Made by a program: the position numbers and the translations under genes. A DNA stretch of 64,000 nt, taken from NCBI RefSeq assembly GCF_003173575.1, contig NZ_QGNY01000001.1, positions 974,294 through 1,038,293 on the forward strand, given 5' to 3'. Each line of letters starts with the position of its first letter. The stretch's first letter is position 1. The DNA is from Pedobacter paludis (GTDB lineage: Bacteria > Bacteroidota > Bacteroidia > Sphingobacteriales > Sphingobacteriaceae). The notes beneath the pieces are model-generated. The model did no database searches. It was not told where the DNA came from and worked only from the letters and a program-made list of their open reading frames with translations. Of the stretch, positions 1 to 7,597 are shown piece after piece.

Positions 1-819
1 CATAGCGCTAAATACATTTTACCATTAAAAGCCGTTTTTTTAGATAACGAACCCGATGTTTATTTTGCTACAAACACGCTAGGAAAAAATTATTCTTTTC
101 CATGTGAGTTTCATTATGTCGTTATGACCCCTTCATTTTTCGATTACGAAGCCCCTATAAATATTTACGGATTGTACCTTGGATTAATGGGCGGAAAAAT
201 TAGGCTTACCAATAGCGATGATGTTTTTCCTGAAACAAATCCCATCCCTCTTTACAAAAATACGGTAATCCGAGTTCGATATAATGCTGATCGATCAGGC
301 GAGGTTTGGATAAATAACATTAAGTTAACTGGTATAAAAAAAACATTCTTTTTTGGTTCAAATACAACTCCTGATCATATAGGATTTGGCACCAATACTA
401 ACAATTCTTATATGAGCTATTTAGCGATGTTTGGATTTGATCAGGCATTAACAGATGAAGAAGCAGATGCTGTGTACAAAGCTGAAGTAGAAAAATTCGA
501 TATAGATAAAGATATTAACTATCCATTTTTGAAAGATTGTACAGCCGTACTAAAAGATGGCGTTGCATCTATTGTTGGTAAGTATACTGGAAAATATCCA
601 GAAGCATCAAGATTAATTAAGTGGGTTATTGCTGGAAATGGCGCAAATCCTGATGTTACGGGTTCAAAATACGATACGAGGCTAGATGGATTAAGCAGCT
701 TTGAAATGGAAGATTTTAATCTTGAGGGCTATTGGGTACGGCCAAGCGTATGTGTAACGGATATAAAAGGTCAATCTGCTGGCGTGTATACTTCAAAGGG
801 ATTTGTCAAACTATATTAA
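1..819 (+). CDS. C-terminal part of a LamG-like (concanavalin A-like) protein
   Basis: The reading frame is open from base 1, so the gene starts before the window; about 272 residues are visible, ending in a TAA stop. The first ~165 visible residues look like a LamG/jelly-roll beta-sandwich: alternating strands, a WINN strand, then a short helix after 'DQALTDEEADAV', the usual closing element of LamG folds in Bacteroidota proteins. The last ~100 residues are not recognised. Such domains bind carbohydrate or act as structural modules in cell-surface or phage-tail-like proteins; the sequence does not say which. The ATG at 124 is internal, not a start. Fold assignment is inference from pattern. 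Confidence 0.6.
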   Translation, partial: HSAKYILPLKAVFLDNEPDVYFATNTLGKNYSFPCEFHYVVMTPSFFDYEAPINIYGLYLGLMGGKIRLTNSDDVFPETNPIPLYKNTVIRVRYNADRSGEVWINNIKLTGIKKTFFFGSNTTPDHIGFGTNTNNSYMSYLAMFGFDQALTDEEADAVYKAEVEKFDIDKDINYPFLKDCTAVLKDGVASIVGKYTGKYPEASRLIKWVIAGNGANPDVTGSKYDTRLDGLSSFEMEDFNLEGYWVRPSVCVTDIKGQSAGVYTSKGFVKLY

Positions 820-1214
820 CACTGTACATCAATATTACGACTATTTCAAAGCTCCACCATTCTGGATTGTTCCATAAAAAAGGGCCAGAACAAAGTTCTG
901 ACCCTACATCTACCTATGAAAAACATACCCTCGAAAGGGTAAGAACAAATATATATATTTTTTTAAAAAAAGTTAATTGTTAACTGTTAAATCGTATAAT
1001 AATCAAATTATTTTCATTGACAAAAATCAATGAGCTGATTAACAGTGCATTAATTTTAAAAAAATCAAAACAAATTTAACGTTTGGTTAACATACAGGCC
1101 TTAATTTAAGCAATTTTATACCTTTTGAAACTTTTTTTAAGGAGCAAAACATTCTAAAAAGCTCTGTTTTGTCTAATTAATTCAGGTATAAATACCCAAT
1201 TCAGTTTGATTTCA
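820..1214. other. AT-rich intergenic stretch with two hairpins
   Basis: This stretch separates two convergent genes. It holds the terminator-like hairpin at 881-905, a second small hairpin (ACCCT-CGAA-AGGGT, about 922-937) embedded in an eight-codon ATG-to-TAA frame beginning at 916, and then almost pure A/T to 1214. No gene longer than a few codons is supported. The micro-frame could be chance. Confidence 0.4.
881..905 (-). terminator. Intrinsic terminator (minus strand)
   Basis: An 11-bp near-perfect inverted repeat (AGGGcCAGAAC, loop AAA, GTTCTGaCCCT) is followed on the minus strand by six T. It fits an end for transcripts coming from the Crp/Fnr gene at 1215-1835, although it lies about 310 bp beyond that stop codon. 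It could also end the plus-strand gene, with less support because no T-run follows on that strand. Confidence 0.6.
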
Positions 1215-1835
1215 CTAGCTAATTTTAGTTCGGATTCTACTTAAAGTTTCTAAGCGCATGCATAAAAAGGAAGCTATATGTTTTAGTGGAATTCGATTTA
1301 CAAGGTGTGGGTAAGATTTCATAAATCGTTCGTATCGTTTCTCTGCAGATTTTAGGCGAGAAATGTAGGCTCGCTCACAAGCTTGAAGATAATGCAGTTG
1401 CGTCATTATTCTACCCACATAATTTGCAACGTCAAAATTATTGTACAACAATCTCGACATGGAGTGCGGTATGGCTATGGCGATAACATCTTCAATTGCC
1501 TGCACATATTCTTCTGTCGGAATATTTTCATCCCAAAGGTTTCTAATGTTTCCCACCAATTCATTTTCAACTGCAATCCAAGTTGTAATTTCTTTATCAC
1601 CATCTTTCATAAAACCTCTTGCAGTTCCTTTTATTAATAAAAAAATGTATTTATTGCGGTGAATTGGCGACGAAATGTATTTGTTTTTACGAAAGGATAC
1701 AGGGGATGTTTGTGTATTGATGATATTTTCTATGTCTGTATTTAATGGATGAAAGCTTTTAAAAGCCGTGATCAAAGGAGATAAACCATTAAAGGCGGCC
1801 CATTTGTCGTCAGTATGTATCTTCTCGGGATTCAT
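1215..1835 (-). CDS. Crp/Fnr family transcriptional regulator
   Basis: A 206-residue protein with a cyclic-nucleotide-binding-type beta-barrel in the first ~125 residues (features such as 'FLLIKGTARGF' and a glutamate-rich strand) and a helical C-terminal DNA-binding region ending in 'ASFLCMRLETLSRIR', the typical recognition-helix segment of Bacteroidota Crp-like regulators. It is clearly paralogous to the protein at 13123-13740 (shared 'SAEKRYERFM' and 'METLSRIR'-type ends). The canonical Arg-Ser phosphate-binding pair for cAMP is not evident, so the ligand is unknown. The ATG at 1835 is preferred over an upstream TTG at 1841. It is convergent with the LamG-like gene and divergent from the DUF421 gene. 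Confidence 0.85.
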   Translation of the reverse strand: MNPEKIHTDDKWAAFNGLSPLITAFKSFHPLNTDIENIINTQTSPVSFRKNKYISSPIHRNKYIFLLIKGTARGFMKDGDKEITTWIAVENELVGNIRNLWDENIPTEEYVQAIEDVIAIAIPHSMSRLLYNNFDVANYVGRIMTQLHYLQACERAYISRLKSAEKRYERFMKSYPHLVNRIPLKHIASFLCMRLETLSRIRTKIS

Positions 1836-1928
1836 GATCAAATCTATTAAGTCGTAAAAATAATTACAAATCTTAAAAGCAAAGGAAAATATTAGCAGAA
1901 CTGATTAACTAACAAAGGAAGACTTTAA

Positions 1929-2711
1929 ATGTTTGTTGAGTTTCTGATTCGAATCAGGCTAAACAAAAACAATCCCGCAATGTTATCTCCCTTAATGGAA
2001 GATATTAGAATATTTGATTTTCACCGCATTTTTATTGGCACAGAGCCAATTGGTTTTCTGCTTGAAATTGTTTTTAGAACGATAATTATGTATGCTTATA
2101 CCATTGTATTGCTTCGGTTTTTGGGCAAAAGAAGCATGGGGCAATTATCAACACTGGAACTTGCCATCATTATCTGTTTTGGTTCGGCTGTTGGCGATCC
2201 GATGATGGGTGCCGAAGTACCAATTTTACATGGCATAGTCGTGATTACCACTGTAGCGCTTTTACAAACGGCGATGGAGTGGATCATCAATAGAAATAAA
2301 AAGGTAGAAAATTTTATGGAGGGAAAAGCAGATTGCTTAATTGATGATGGAATAATTATGTTTGATGCATTAAAGAAAAACAACCTATCGCATGCCGATT
2401 TATTTAGATCTCTAAGAAATAAGGATGTGGAACATTTAGGTCAGGTAAATAAGGCCTTTTTTGAAACTTCTGGATTGGTTTCGGTATTATTTCATCCCCC
2501 AAAGAAGTTAAAACCGGGATTAGGCATATTACCAGATGAGTTTATTAATGATTCTGCATATTTAAATGCGGGCGAAAAAACAACGCTTAATGCAGATTAC
2601 AGTTGCACAAATTGTGGCTTTACCAAACACATTAAACCTCAGGAAATTATAGCAGCCTGTGCGGTTTGTAAGCAGAAGTTGTTTATCAAATCAGATTGTA
2701 ATTTTGAATAA
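1929..2711 (+). CDS. DUF421 (YetF-type) membrane protein with C-terminal zinc ribbon
   Basis: The core matches the DUF421/YetF family: three hydrophobic segments in the first ~125 residues, the signature 'LRFLGKRSMGQLSTLE' and 'IICFGSAVGDPM', then a cytoplasmic alpha/beta domain with 'GLVSVLFHP'. YetF-type proteins are integral membrane proteins of poorly known function. The unusual part is the tail of ~45 residues, which carries two CxxC pairs (CTNC and CAVC) spaced like a rubredoxin or zinc ribbon, absent from the ordinary family layout as I know it. The start at 1929 is the longest ATG; ATGs at 1980 or 1995 would match the usual family N-terminus better. Stands alone between a divergent regulator and the kinase downstream (100 bp gap). 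Confidence 0.85.
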   Translation: MFVEFLIRIRLNKNNPAMLSPLMEDIRIFDFHRIFIGTEPIGFLLEIVFRTIIMYAYTIVLLRFLGKRSMGQLSTLELAIIICFGSAVGDPMMGAEVPILHGIVVITTVALLQTAMEWIINRNKKVENFMEGKADCLIDDGIIMFDALKKNNLSHADLFRSLRNKDVEHLGQVNKAFFETSGLVSVLFHPPKKLKPGLGILPDEFINDSAYLNAGEKTTLNADYSCTNCGFTKHIKPQEIIAACAVCKQKLFIKSDCNFE

Positions 2712-2810
2712 TATTATCTAAATTATTATTCGTAGATTGGATTAATTATAATTGTTAACATCCTACAATTTAAACAGTTATTTTAATAGACCAAGCGCCT
2801 CTTCTAATCA

Positions 2811-5348
2811 ATGGATTTATTATCTAATGCTTTCTTAAAAACTTTGCTTGATCATTCGGCAAATCCAACATTTATCTTAAGTGTTGATAAGGAGATGGAA
2901 CTGATTGATCAAAATAAGGCCTACATAAATTTATTAGAACGATTATCATTAATAATTAAGGCAAATAAAATTCTTAAGCCTGCCGATTTTTTTAACGAGC
3001 AAAGTAAACAGTTATTCATCGAAGGTATTGCTCAGTGCAGTAAATTTAAGGAGCAAATTACTTTGCAGGTTATACCCAGTTATTCTACTTCAGAAGAAAA
3101 TATCTGGCAGTTGGAGCTTATTCCGGTACTAAATAATGAATTCCCCATTTTACACATTATTGGGATTATTTATGAAAACAGCATTCAGTCTGATACCGAA
3201 AAAACCGAACGCTTAAGTAGGGAACAAAATTTAAACGAAGAGCTTGCAACCATGTTAGAAGAAATGGAGGCTACCAATGAAGAATTGAGCCAGGCACAGC
3301 AAGCGCTTCTCTCCATTAATCAGGAATTAGAAGAACGGGTAAAAGAAAGAACCAAAGAGCTTCAGACAAGTGAGGCACGGTTAAAATATATGATTACCGA
3401 AGCCCCTGTGGGCATTTCGGTTTTACATGGCAAAAATCATGTTTTGGAGCTGGCAAATAATAAAATGCTAGAACTTCTGCAGAAAACATCTAAAATTATT
3501 GGAATGCCCATTATCGAAGCAATACCAGAAATGGCCGAGCAGGTTTATCCAAAAATACTTGATGAGGTTTTTCAAACGGGAGAACCTTATTATGGCGAAG
3601 CTTCGAAAGTAATGCTCAATCACGGTGGGCTATTAAAAGAAGGTTATTACAGCTTTGTAAATTATCCTTTAAAAGATGCAAATGGCAATACAGAAAGTAT
3701 TATGGTAGTTGCATCTGAGGTTACCGAACAGGTATTAAGTAGGGAAAAGGTAGAAAAGCTCAACGAATCCTTATCGAGTATAAATGAAAAGTTAGAAATA
3801 ACAAACGCAGATCTCTTAGAAAGCAATAAAAGCCTAGCTACAACCCAAAGCAACTTAAAAAGCATTTTAGATGAGCTATACAAAAGTGAAAGCAGGTTTA
3901 GAGGTTTTTTTGAGAAGGCACCGTTGGGAATGTGCGTTTTAAAAGGAACGCAACTCATCACCGAATTTGCCAACGATAACATATTGGCACTTTGGGGTAA
4001 AACTAGAAACGAGGTAATCGGTTTGCCACAAGAAGTTGCAAGACCAGAAGTTAGCAAACAAAAAGAATTGCTTACACAGGTAAAAAGCATCTTCCAGACC
4101 GGAAAACCGCTTTACATCAGCGCTTTAAAGGTATCTACCTTGGTTAAAGAAGGCTATTTTAACACGATGTACCAACCGTTAAAAAACGATAATGATGAGG
4201 TTGTAAGCATTTTGGTAATTATTAGCGATGTTACGGATCAGGCCAATTATAGAAAGGAACTAGAAAAAGCCAAAGATATTTTGAAACTGGCCATGGATGC
4301 ATCAAGTATGGGCTCCTGGAATATCGATCTTGTTTCTAAAAAACTTATACTCTCTGAACGGGCTCAAAGAATTTATGGACTGGAAACCAGTCGATTAGAT
4401 CTCGATCTGGCAAAGTCCATGGTGTCAGACGAACATTTGGAATATTTAACAGGAAGCTTAAAAAAAGCACTGCACAATAAAACCGCATTTAATATTGAGT
4501 ATAAAATTAAGCCAATTGAAAGCTCGAATTTTAAATGGCTACGATCTACAGGAAAGGCTTATTATGATAACGAAGGTAAAGCATTGTACATTGCTGGTGC
4601 AGTTTTAGACATTACCGAACAAAAAGAAGATGAACTTCGCAAAAACGACTTTATCGGAATGGTAAGCCACGAACTGAGAACACCACTTACATCGCTTAGT
4701 GCATACATCCAATTATTGCAATATAAGGTTAAGGATAATAAGGATTCTTTTACAGATGAAACACTAAATAAGGTGAGTATCCAGCTAAAAAGAATGTCTG
4801 GAATGATTGATGGATTCCTAAATGTATCTGTTTTGGAATCGGGTAGCATAACGCTTAACAAGAGCAATTTTGATTTGGTAGAATTAATTAAATCTGTTGC
4901 TGAAGAAAATCGAGTATTAATGCCTGGCCACTTTATTCAGGTTATTGATGAAGAAAAAATCAATGTTTTTGCCGATCAGCAAAAAATAGGAAATGTGGTT
5001 AACAACTTAATTAGCAATGCGGCAAAATACTCTAAAAAGGATTCGCTAATCGCTATTAGATGTGAAATTATTGGAAACTTTGTACAAGTTAGCATTGAAG
5101 ACGAAGGAATAGGAATTCACAAAGAAGATCAGGCCAAGCTTTTTAATCGCTTCTTTAGGGTAGACAGTCCAAACACCAAAACGATTGCAGGTTTTGGGGT
5201 TGGTTTATACATCTGTGAAGAAATTATAAAAAAACATCAAGGTAAAATATGGATGGAAAGTGAGATGGGAAAAGGATCTACCTTTTATTTTATAATTCCT
5301 TTAATTGGAGCGCCGACTTCAAAAGAAAACCACACAGGCTTAGATTAA
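2811..5348 (+). CDS. Multi-PAS sensor histidine kinase
   Basis: An 845-residue kinase with no membrane segment, so probably a cytoplasmic sensor. Order: PAS-like region (~1-120), coiled coil (~125-190, 'EELATMLEEMEATNEELS'), PAS (~190-310), coiled coil, PAS (~365-490), PAS/PAC (~490-605), HisKA with phospho-acceptor His620 in 'MVSHELRTPL', then HATPase_c with N box 'NNLISNAAKYS', G1 'DEGIGI', F box and G2 'GFGVGLYI' (~720-835). It ends after the ATPase domain with no receiver. It resembles the kinases at 21736 and 58562 in the 'LRKNDFIGMVSHEL' linker. No response regulator adjoins it in the same operon; the lone receiver at 5809 is 460 bp away with an opposite-strand gene between. Confidence 0.93.
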   Translation: MDLLSNAFLKTLLDHSANPTFILSVDKEMELIDQNKAYINLLERLSLIIKANKILKPADFFNEQSKQLFIEGIAQCSKFKEQITLQVIPSYSTSEENIWQLELIPVLNNEFPILHIIGIIYENSIQSDTEKTERLSREQNLNEELATMLEEMEATNEELSQAQQALLSINQELEERVKERTKELQTSEARLKYMITEAPVGISVLHGKNHVLELANNKMLELLQKTSKIIGMPIIEAIPEMAEQVYPKILDEVFQTGEPYYGEASKVMLNHGGLLKEGYYSFVNYPLKDANGNTESIMVVASEVTEQVLSREKVEKLNESLSSINEKLEITNADLLESNKSLATTQSNLKSILDELYKSESRFRGFFEKAPLGMCVLKGTQLITEFANDNILALWGKTRNEVIGLPQEVARPEVSKQKELLTQVKSIFQTGKPLYISALKVSTLVKEGYFNTMYQPLKNDNDEVVSILVIISDVTDQANYRKELEKAKDILKLAMDASSMGSWNIDLVSKKLILSERAQRIYGLETSRLDLDLAKSMVSDEHLEYLTGSLKKALHNKTAFNIEYKIKPIESSNFKWLRSTGKAYYDNEGKALYIAGAVLDITEQKEDELRKNDFIGMVSHELRTPLTSLSAYIQLLQYKVKDNKDSFTDETLNKVSIQLKRMSGMIDGFLNVSVLESGSITLNKSNFDLVELIKSVAEENRVLMPGHFIQVIDEEKINVFADQQKIGNVVNNLISNAAKYSKKDSLIAIRCEIIGNFVQVSIEDEGIGIHKEDQAKLFNRFFRVDSPNTKTIAGFGVGLYICEEIIKKHQGKIWMESEMGKGSTFYFIIPLIGAPTSKENHTGLD

Positions 5349-5395
5349 CAAATCTTATGAGCTCTTTTTGAATGAGATTTTTGTGGAAGAAAAGC

Positions 5396-5593
5396 TTAAT
5401 TGAGCTCTATTTCTACTGCACGCAGTCCTTTTTGGCCAAGTTCTATCTGAAAATTTACTTCTGCATTGATTCCAACTTCCGCCAATTTCTCGTTAAGCTC
5501 AAATGGAATATCCTGTCCATTTTCGTCAATTATTACGCCTAGGCCATTACTTAAATCTAAATCAACAATTTGGCCTTTTCTAACCTTATTCAT
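5396..5593 (-). CDS. Small cold-shock-domain-like protein
   Basis: A 65-residue protein that follows the five-strand cold-shock layout: a 'KGQIVDLDLSNGLGVI' first hairpin, 'GQDIPFE' in place of the RNP2 strand, a 'GINAEVNFQIE' strand, and the final 'KGLRAVEIE'. The aromatic RNA-binding residues of real Csp proteins (KGFGFI, FVH) are mostly missing, so nucleic-acid binding may be weak or different. It is similar in spirit to the protein at 42408-42608. The ATG at 5593 is chosen over a TTG at 5617. It lies convergent with the kinase gene, 47 bp apart, with no clear terminator between. Confidence 0.7.
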   Translation of the reverse strand: MNKVRKGQIVDLDLSNGLGVIIDENGQDIPFELNEKLAEVGINAEVNFQIELGQKGLRAVEIELN

Positions 5594-5779
5594 TATTACA
5601 CTTTTATAATAGGACAATAATAATAATTATTGTATAATTAATTAGTATAATTAAAATTACTTTTTATAACTTTTTTGCTTCATTTCATAAAACATTCATT
5701 TAATTAAGTTACAAACTAATAATTTTTAATCTGTACTCTAAAAAGGTGTAAAAAAGTTTTTGGCAGATATTTTGTTTAA

Positions 5780-5797
5780 CTAGGAATTACATCCTAG
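5780..5797. promoter_or_regulatory. Inverted repeat upstream of the receiver gene
   Basis: CTAGGA-N6-TCCTAG, a perfect 6-bp inverted repeat ending 11 bp before the start codon of the receiver at 5809. Its size and position suit a dimeric repressor or response-regulator site. This is inference; no second copy was found nearby. Confidence 0.35.
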
Positions 5798-5808
5798 AAA
5801 AACAGCAT

Positions 5809-6174
5809 ATGCAAGATACCATACTGATCATTGAAGATGATGAATCTATACTTGAGGCAATCCAAATGATACTAGAAGCAGAAGGCTATCATGTTATGAG
5901 TTCAAATAGTGGGGAAATATTGCAACAATTCGTAGATGAATTCCCCAATCTGCTGATTATTGATGAATATCTGCCATTTGAAAGGGGAAGTGAAATCTGC
6001 AAAAGGATTAAATTACAGGAAGAAACGGCCAATACTCCTGTCCTATTGTTATCTGGTCATGCCAAAATTGCAGAAATAGCACAAAAATGCGGAGCGGATG
6101 GTTATATAGAAAAACCTTTTAATCTGCTTAGTTTTATTGAGATAATAGATCAGCATTTAAAAGTATCACAATAA
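5809..6174 (+). CDS. Single-domain response regulator (receiver only)
   Basis: 121 residues forming one CheY-like receiver: acidic pair in 'IIEDDES', phospho-acceptor Asp52 in 'LLIIDEYLP', Ser/Thr position in 'LLLSGHA', and the conserved lysine in 'YIEKPF'. There is no output domain, so it works either in a phosphorelay or by protein contact. No kinase is directly linked; the PAS kinase ending at 5348 is the nearest candidate. A 6-bp inverted repeat sits just before the start codon. Function beyond phosphotransfer is unknown. Confidence 0.92.
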   Translation: MQDTILIIEDDESILEAIQMILEAEGYHVMSSNSGEILQQFVDEFPNLLIIDEYLPFERGSEICKRIKLQEETANTPVLLLSGHAKIAEIAQKCGADGYIEKPFNLLSFIEIIDQHLKVSQ

Positions 6175-6229
6175 TTTCTTTAGTAATTTTAATCAGCTTA
6201 AAGCACTTCCATTTCCGCTGTTTTTTTAA

Positions 6230-6237
6230 TACTTTCG
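6230..6237 (+). promoter_or_regulatory. Candidate -7 box for the Hsp70-like gene
   Basis: TACTTTCG matches the Bacteroidota -7 consensus TAnnTTTG at seven of eight positions and would give a leader of about 30 bases before the start codon at 6276. No convincing -33 element is seen. Confidence 0.3.
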
Positions 6238-6275
6238 TCGCCCCAATTATTTAGACCCACTTAAACCCTTTTGCG

Positions 6276-7547
6276 ATGAAAAACTTTTTGTATGGAATTG
6301 ATTTTGGCACAACCAATTCTGCTTTGGCCATTTATGATGAGAATAAAAAAGAAATCGTTTCAACCATTATTATTCCTTCGCTGATTTATTTTCCTGAAAA
6401 TGTGGATGTTCCAAACCAAAGAAAATATGTAATCGGCGAAATGGCAATTTCTGCATATTTAAATGACGGCATGAAGGGACGTTTTATAAAATCCATTAAA
6501 CAGATTTTATCTAGAAGCAGTTTTACCGAAACCCGTATTCAAAATAAAAGGTACAACGCATCCGATTTAGTTTCACTTATTTTAATTGAGCTAAAGGAAA
6601 GGGCAGATCAAATTATAGGTCAGGATTGTAAAAAAGCTGTAATTGGGAGGCCGGTATTTTTTGATGATGATGATACCCAAAAAGATACCTTGGCACAAAC
6701 GCGTTTAAATAAGGCCGCTCAAATGGCTGGTTTTACCGAAGTAAGATTTCAATTTGAACCTATTGGTGCAGCATTTGCTTATGAAAAAACGTTAACCAAA
6801 AAAGAAAACGTTCTTGTTGCCGATCTTGGTGGCGGTACTACAGATTTCACTTACCTAGTTTTGGATCCATCCAAAGTGGGGAGTCAGGATAGAAAAAACG
6901 ACATGATGGCCACTGGTGGTATTTATATTGGTGGCGATAGTTTTGATTCTGCATTTATGTGGGAACGGGGAACGCCACATTTTGGCAAAAACACACTTTA
7001 TGAAGCCACGCCTGGAAAAGTGCTTAATGTTCCTAAATCCTTATTCGCCAATATTTGCTCTTGGGATAAAATGAACTTTTTTAACGGCTTACGAATAAAA
7101 AAAGATATGGAAGATTATTATTATTATTCGAACAATGATAAAAAGTTTAAAAACTTAATCACACTGGTAGATAATAATTTAGGCTATTCCTTATTCCAAT
7201 CTATAGAGAAAACCAAAATCAGTTTATCAAGCAAAGACATCGCTACTTTTCAATATTCCAATATGGATATAGAAATTGATGAAAATGTAAGCGCTTCAGA
7301 ATATCAATACATAATTGATAAAGACATTAAAAGGATAGCAGATTATCTCGAAGATTTTATGCTGAGGAATAATATTGATAGCAACCGTATTGATAGCCTT
7401 TTCTTAACTGGTGGCACATCGATGGTAGCAGCTGTCCAAAATCTTTTTAAAACCAAATTCCCTCATTTAACCTTAAATGCTGGAGATAACTTTAAAAGTG
7501 TGGCTAAAGGTTTGGCCTACAGCGGTTATCTATTCGAGAATAACTAA
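6276..7547 (+). CDS. Short Hsp70-family (YegD-like) protein
   Basis: 423 residues with the actin-like ATPase fold of Hsp70: phosphate-1 motif 'GIDFGTTNSALA' at residues ~7-18, phosphate-2 motif 'VADLGGGTTDF' at ~183-193, and the adenosine motif 'FLTGGTSMV' near 377. The substrate-binding beta domain and helical lid of DnaK (about 640 residues) are absent, so this is the YegD-like class, whose cellular role is unsettled. It stands alone, 100 bp after the receiver gene and convergent with the GH127 gene, with a strong hairpin between. It should not be called dnaK. Confidence 0.88.
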   Translation: MKNFLYGIDFGTTNSALAIYDENKKEIVSTIIIPSLIYFPENVDVPNQRKYVIGEMAISAYLNDGMKGRFIKSIKQILSRSSFTETRIQNKRYNASDLVSLILIELKERADQIIGQDCKKAVIGRPVFFDDDDTQKDTLAQTRLNKAAQMAGFTEVRFQFEPIGAAFAYEKTLTKKENVLVADLGGGTTDFTYLVLDPSKVGSQDRKNDMMATGGIYIGGDSFDSAFMWERGTPHFGKNTLYEATPGKVLNVPKSLFANICSWDKMNFFNGLRIKKDMEDYYYYSNNDKKFKNLITLVDNNLGYSLFQSIEKTKISLSSKDIATFQYSNMDIEIDENVSASEYQYIIDKDIKRIADYLEDFMLRNNIDSNRIDSLFLTGGTSMVAAVQNLFKTKFPHLTLNAGDNFKSVAKGLAYSGYLFENN

Positions 7548-7553
7548 ATAAAA

Positions 7554-7579
7554 AGGGATGCGGTTATGCCCGCATCCCT
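7554..7579. terminator. Bidirectional intrinsic terminator
   Basis: A 10-bp perfect stem (AGGGATGCGG / CCGCATCCCT) sits between two convergent stop codons, with an A-run before it and T-rich sequence after it, so it can serve both the Hsp70-like gene and the GH127 gene. Confidence 0.75.
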
Positions 7580-7597
7580 CTGTATAAATCGAAAAAA

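Noticed and set aside
1944..1960. tRNA-like GATTCGAATC segment
   Set aside because: It lies in coding sequence and has no cloverleaf arms around it; no tRNA was found anywhere.
6276..7547. dnaK
   Set aside because: Only 423 residues with no substrate-binding domain or lid, and no grpE or dnaJ nearby.
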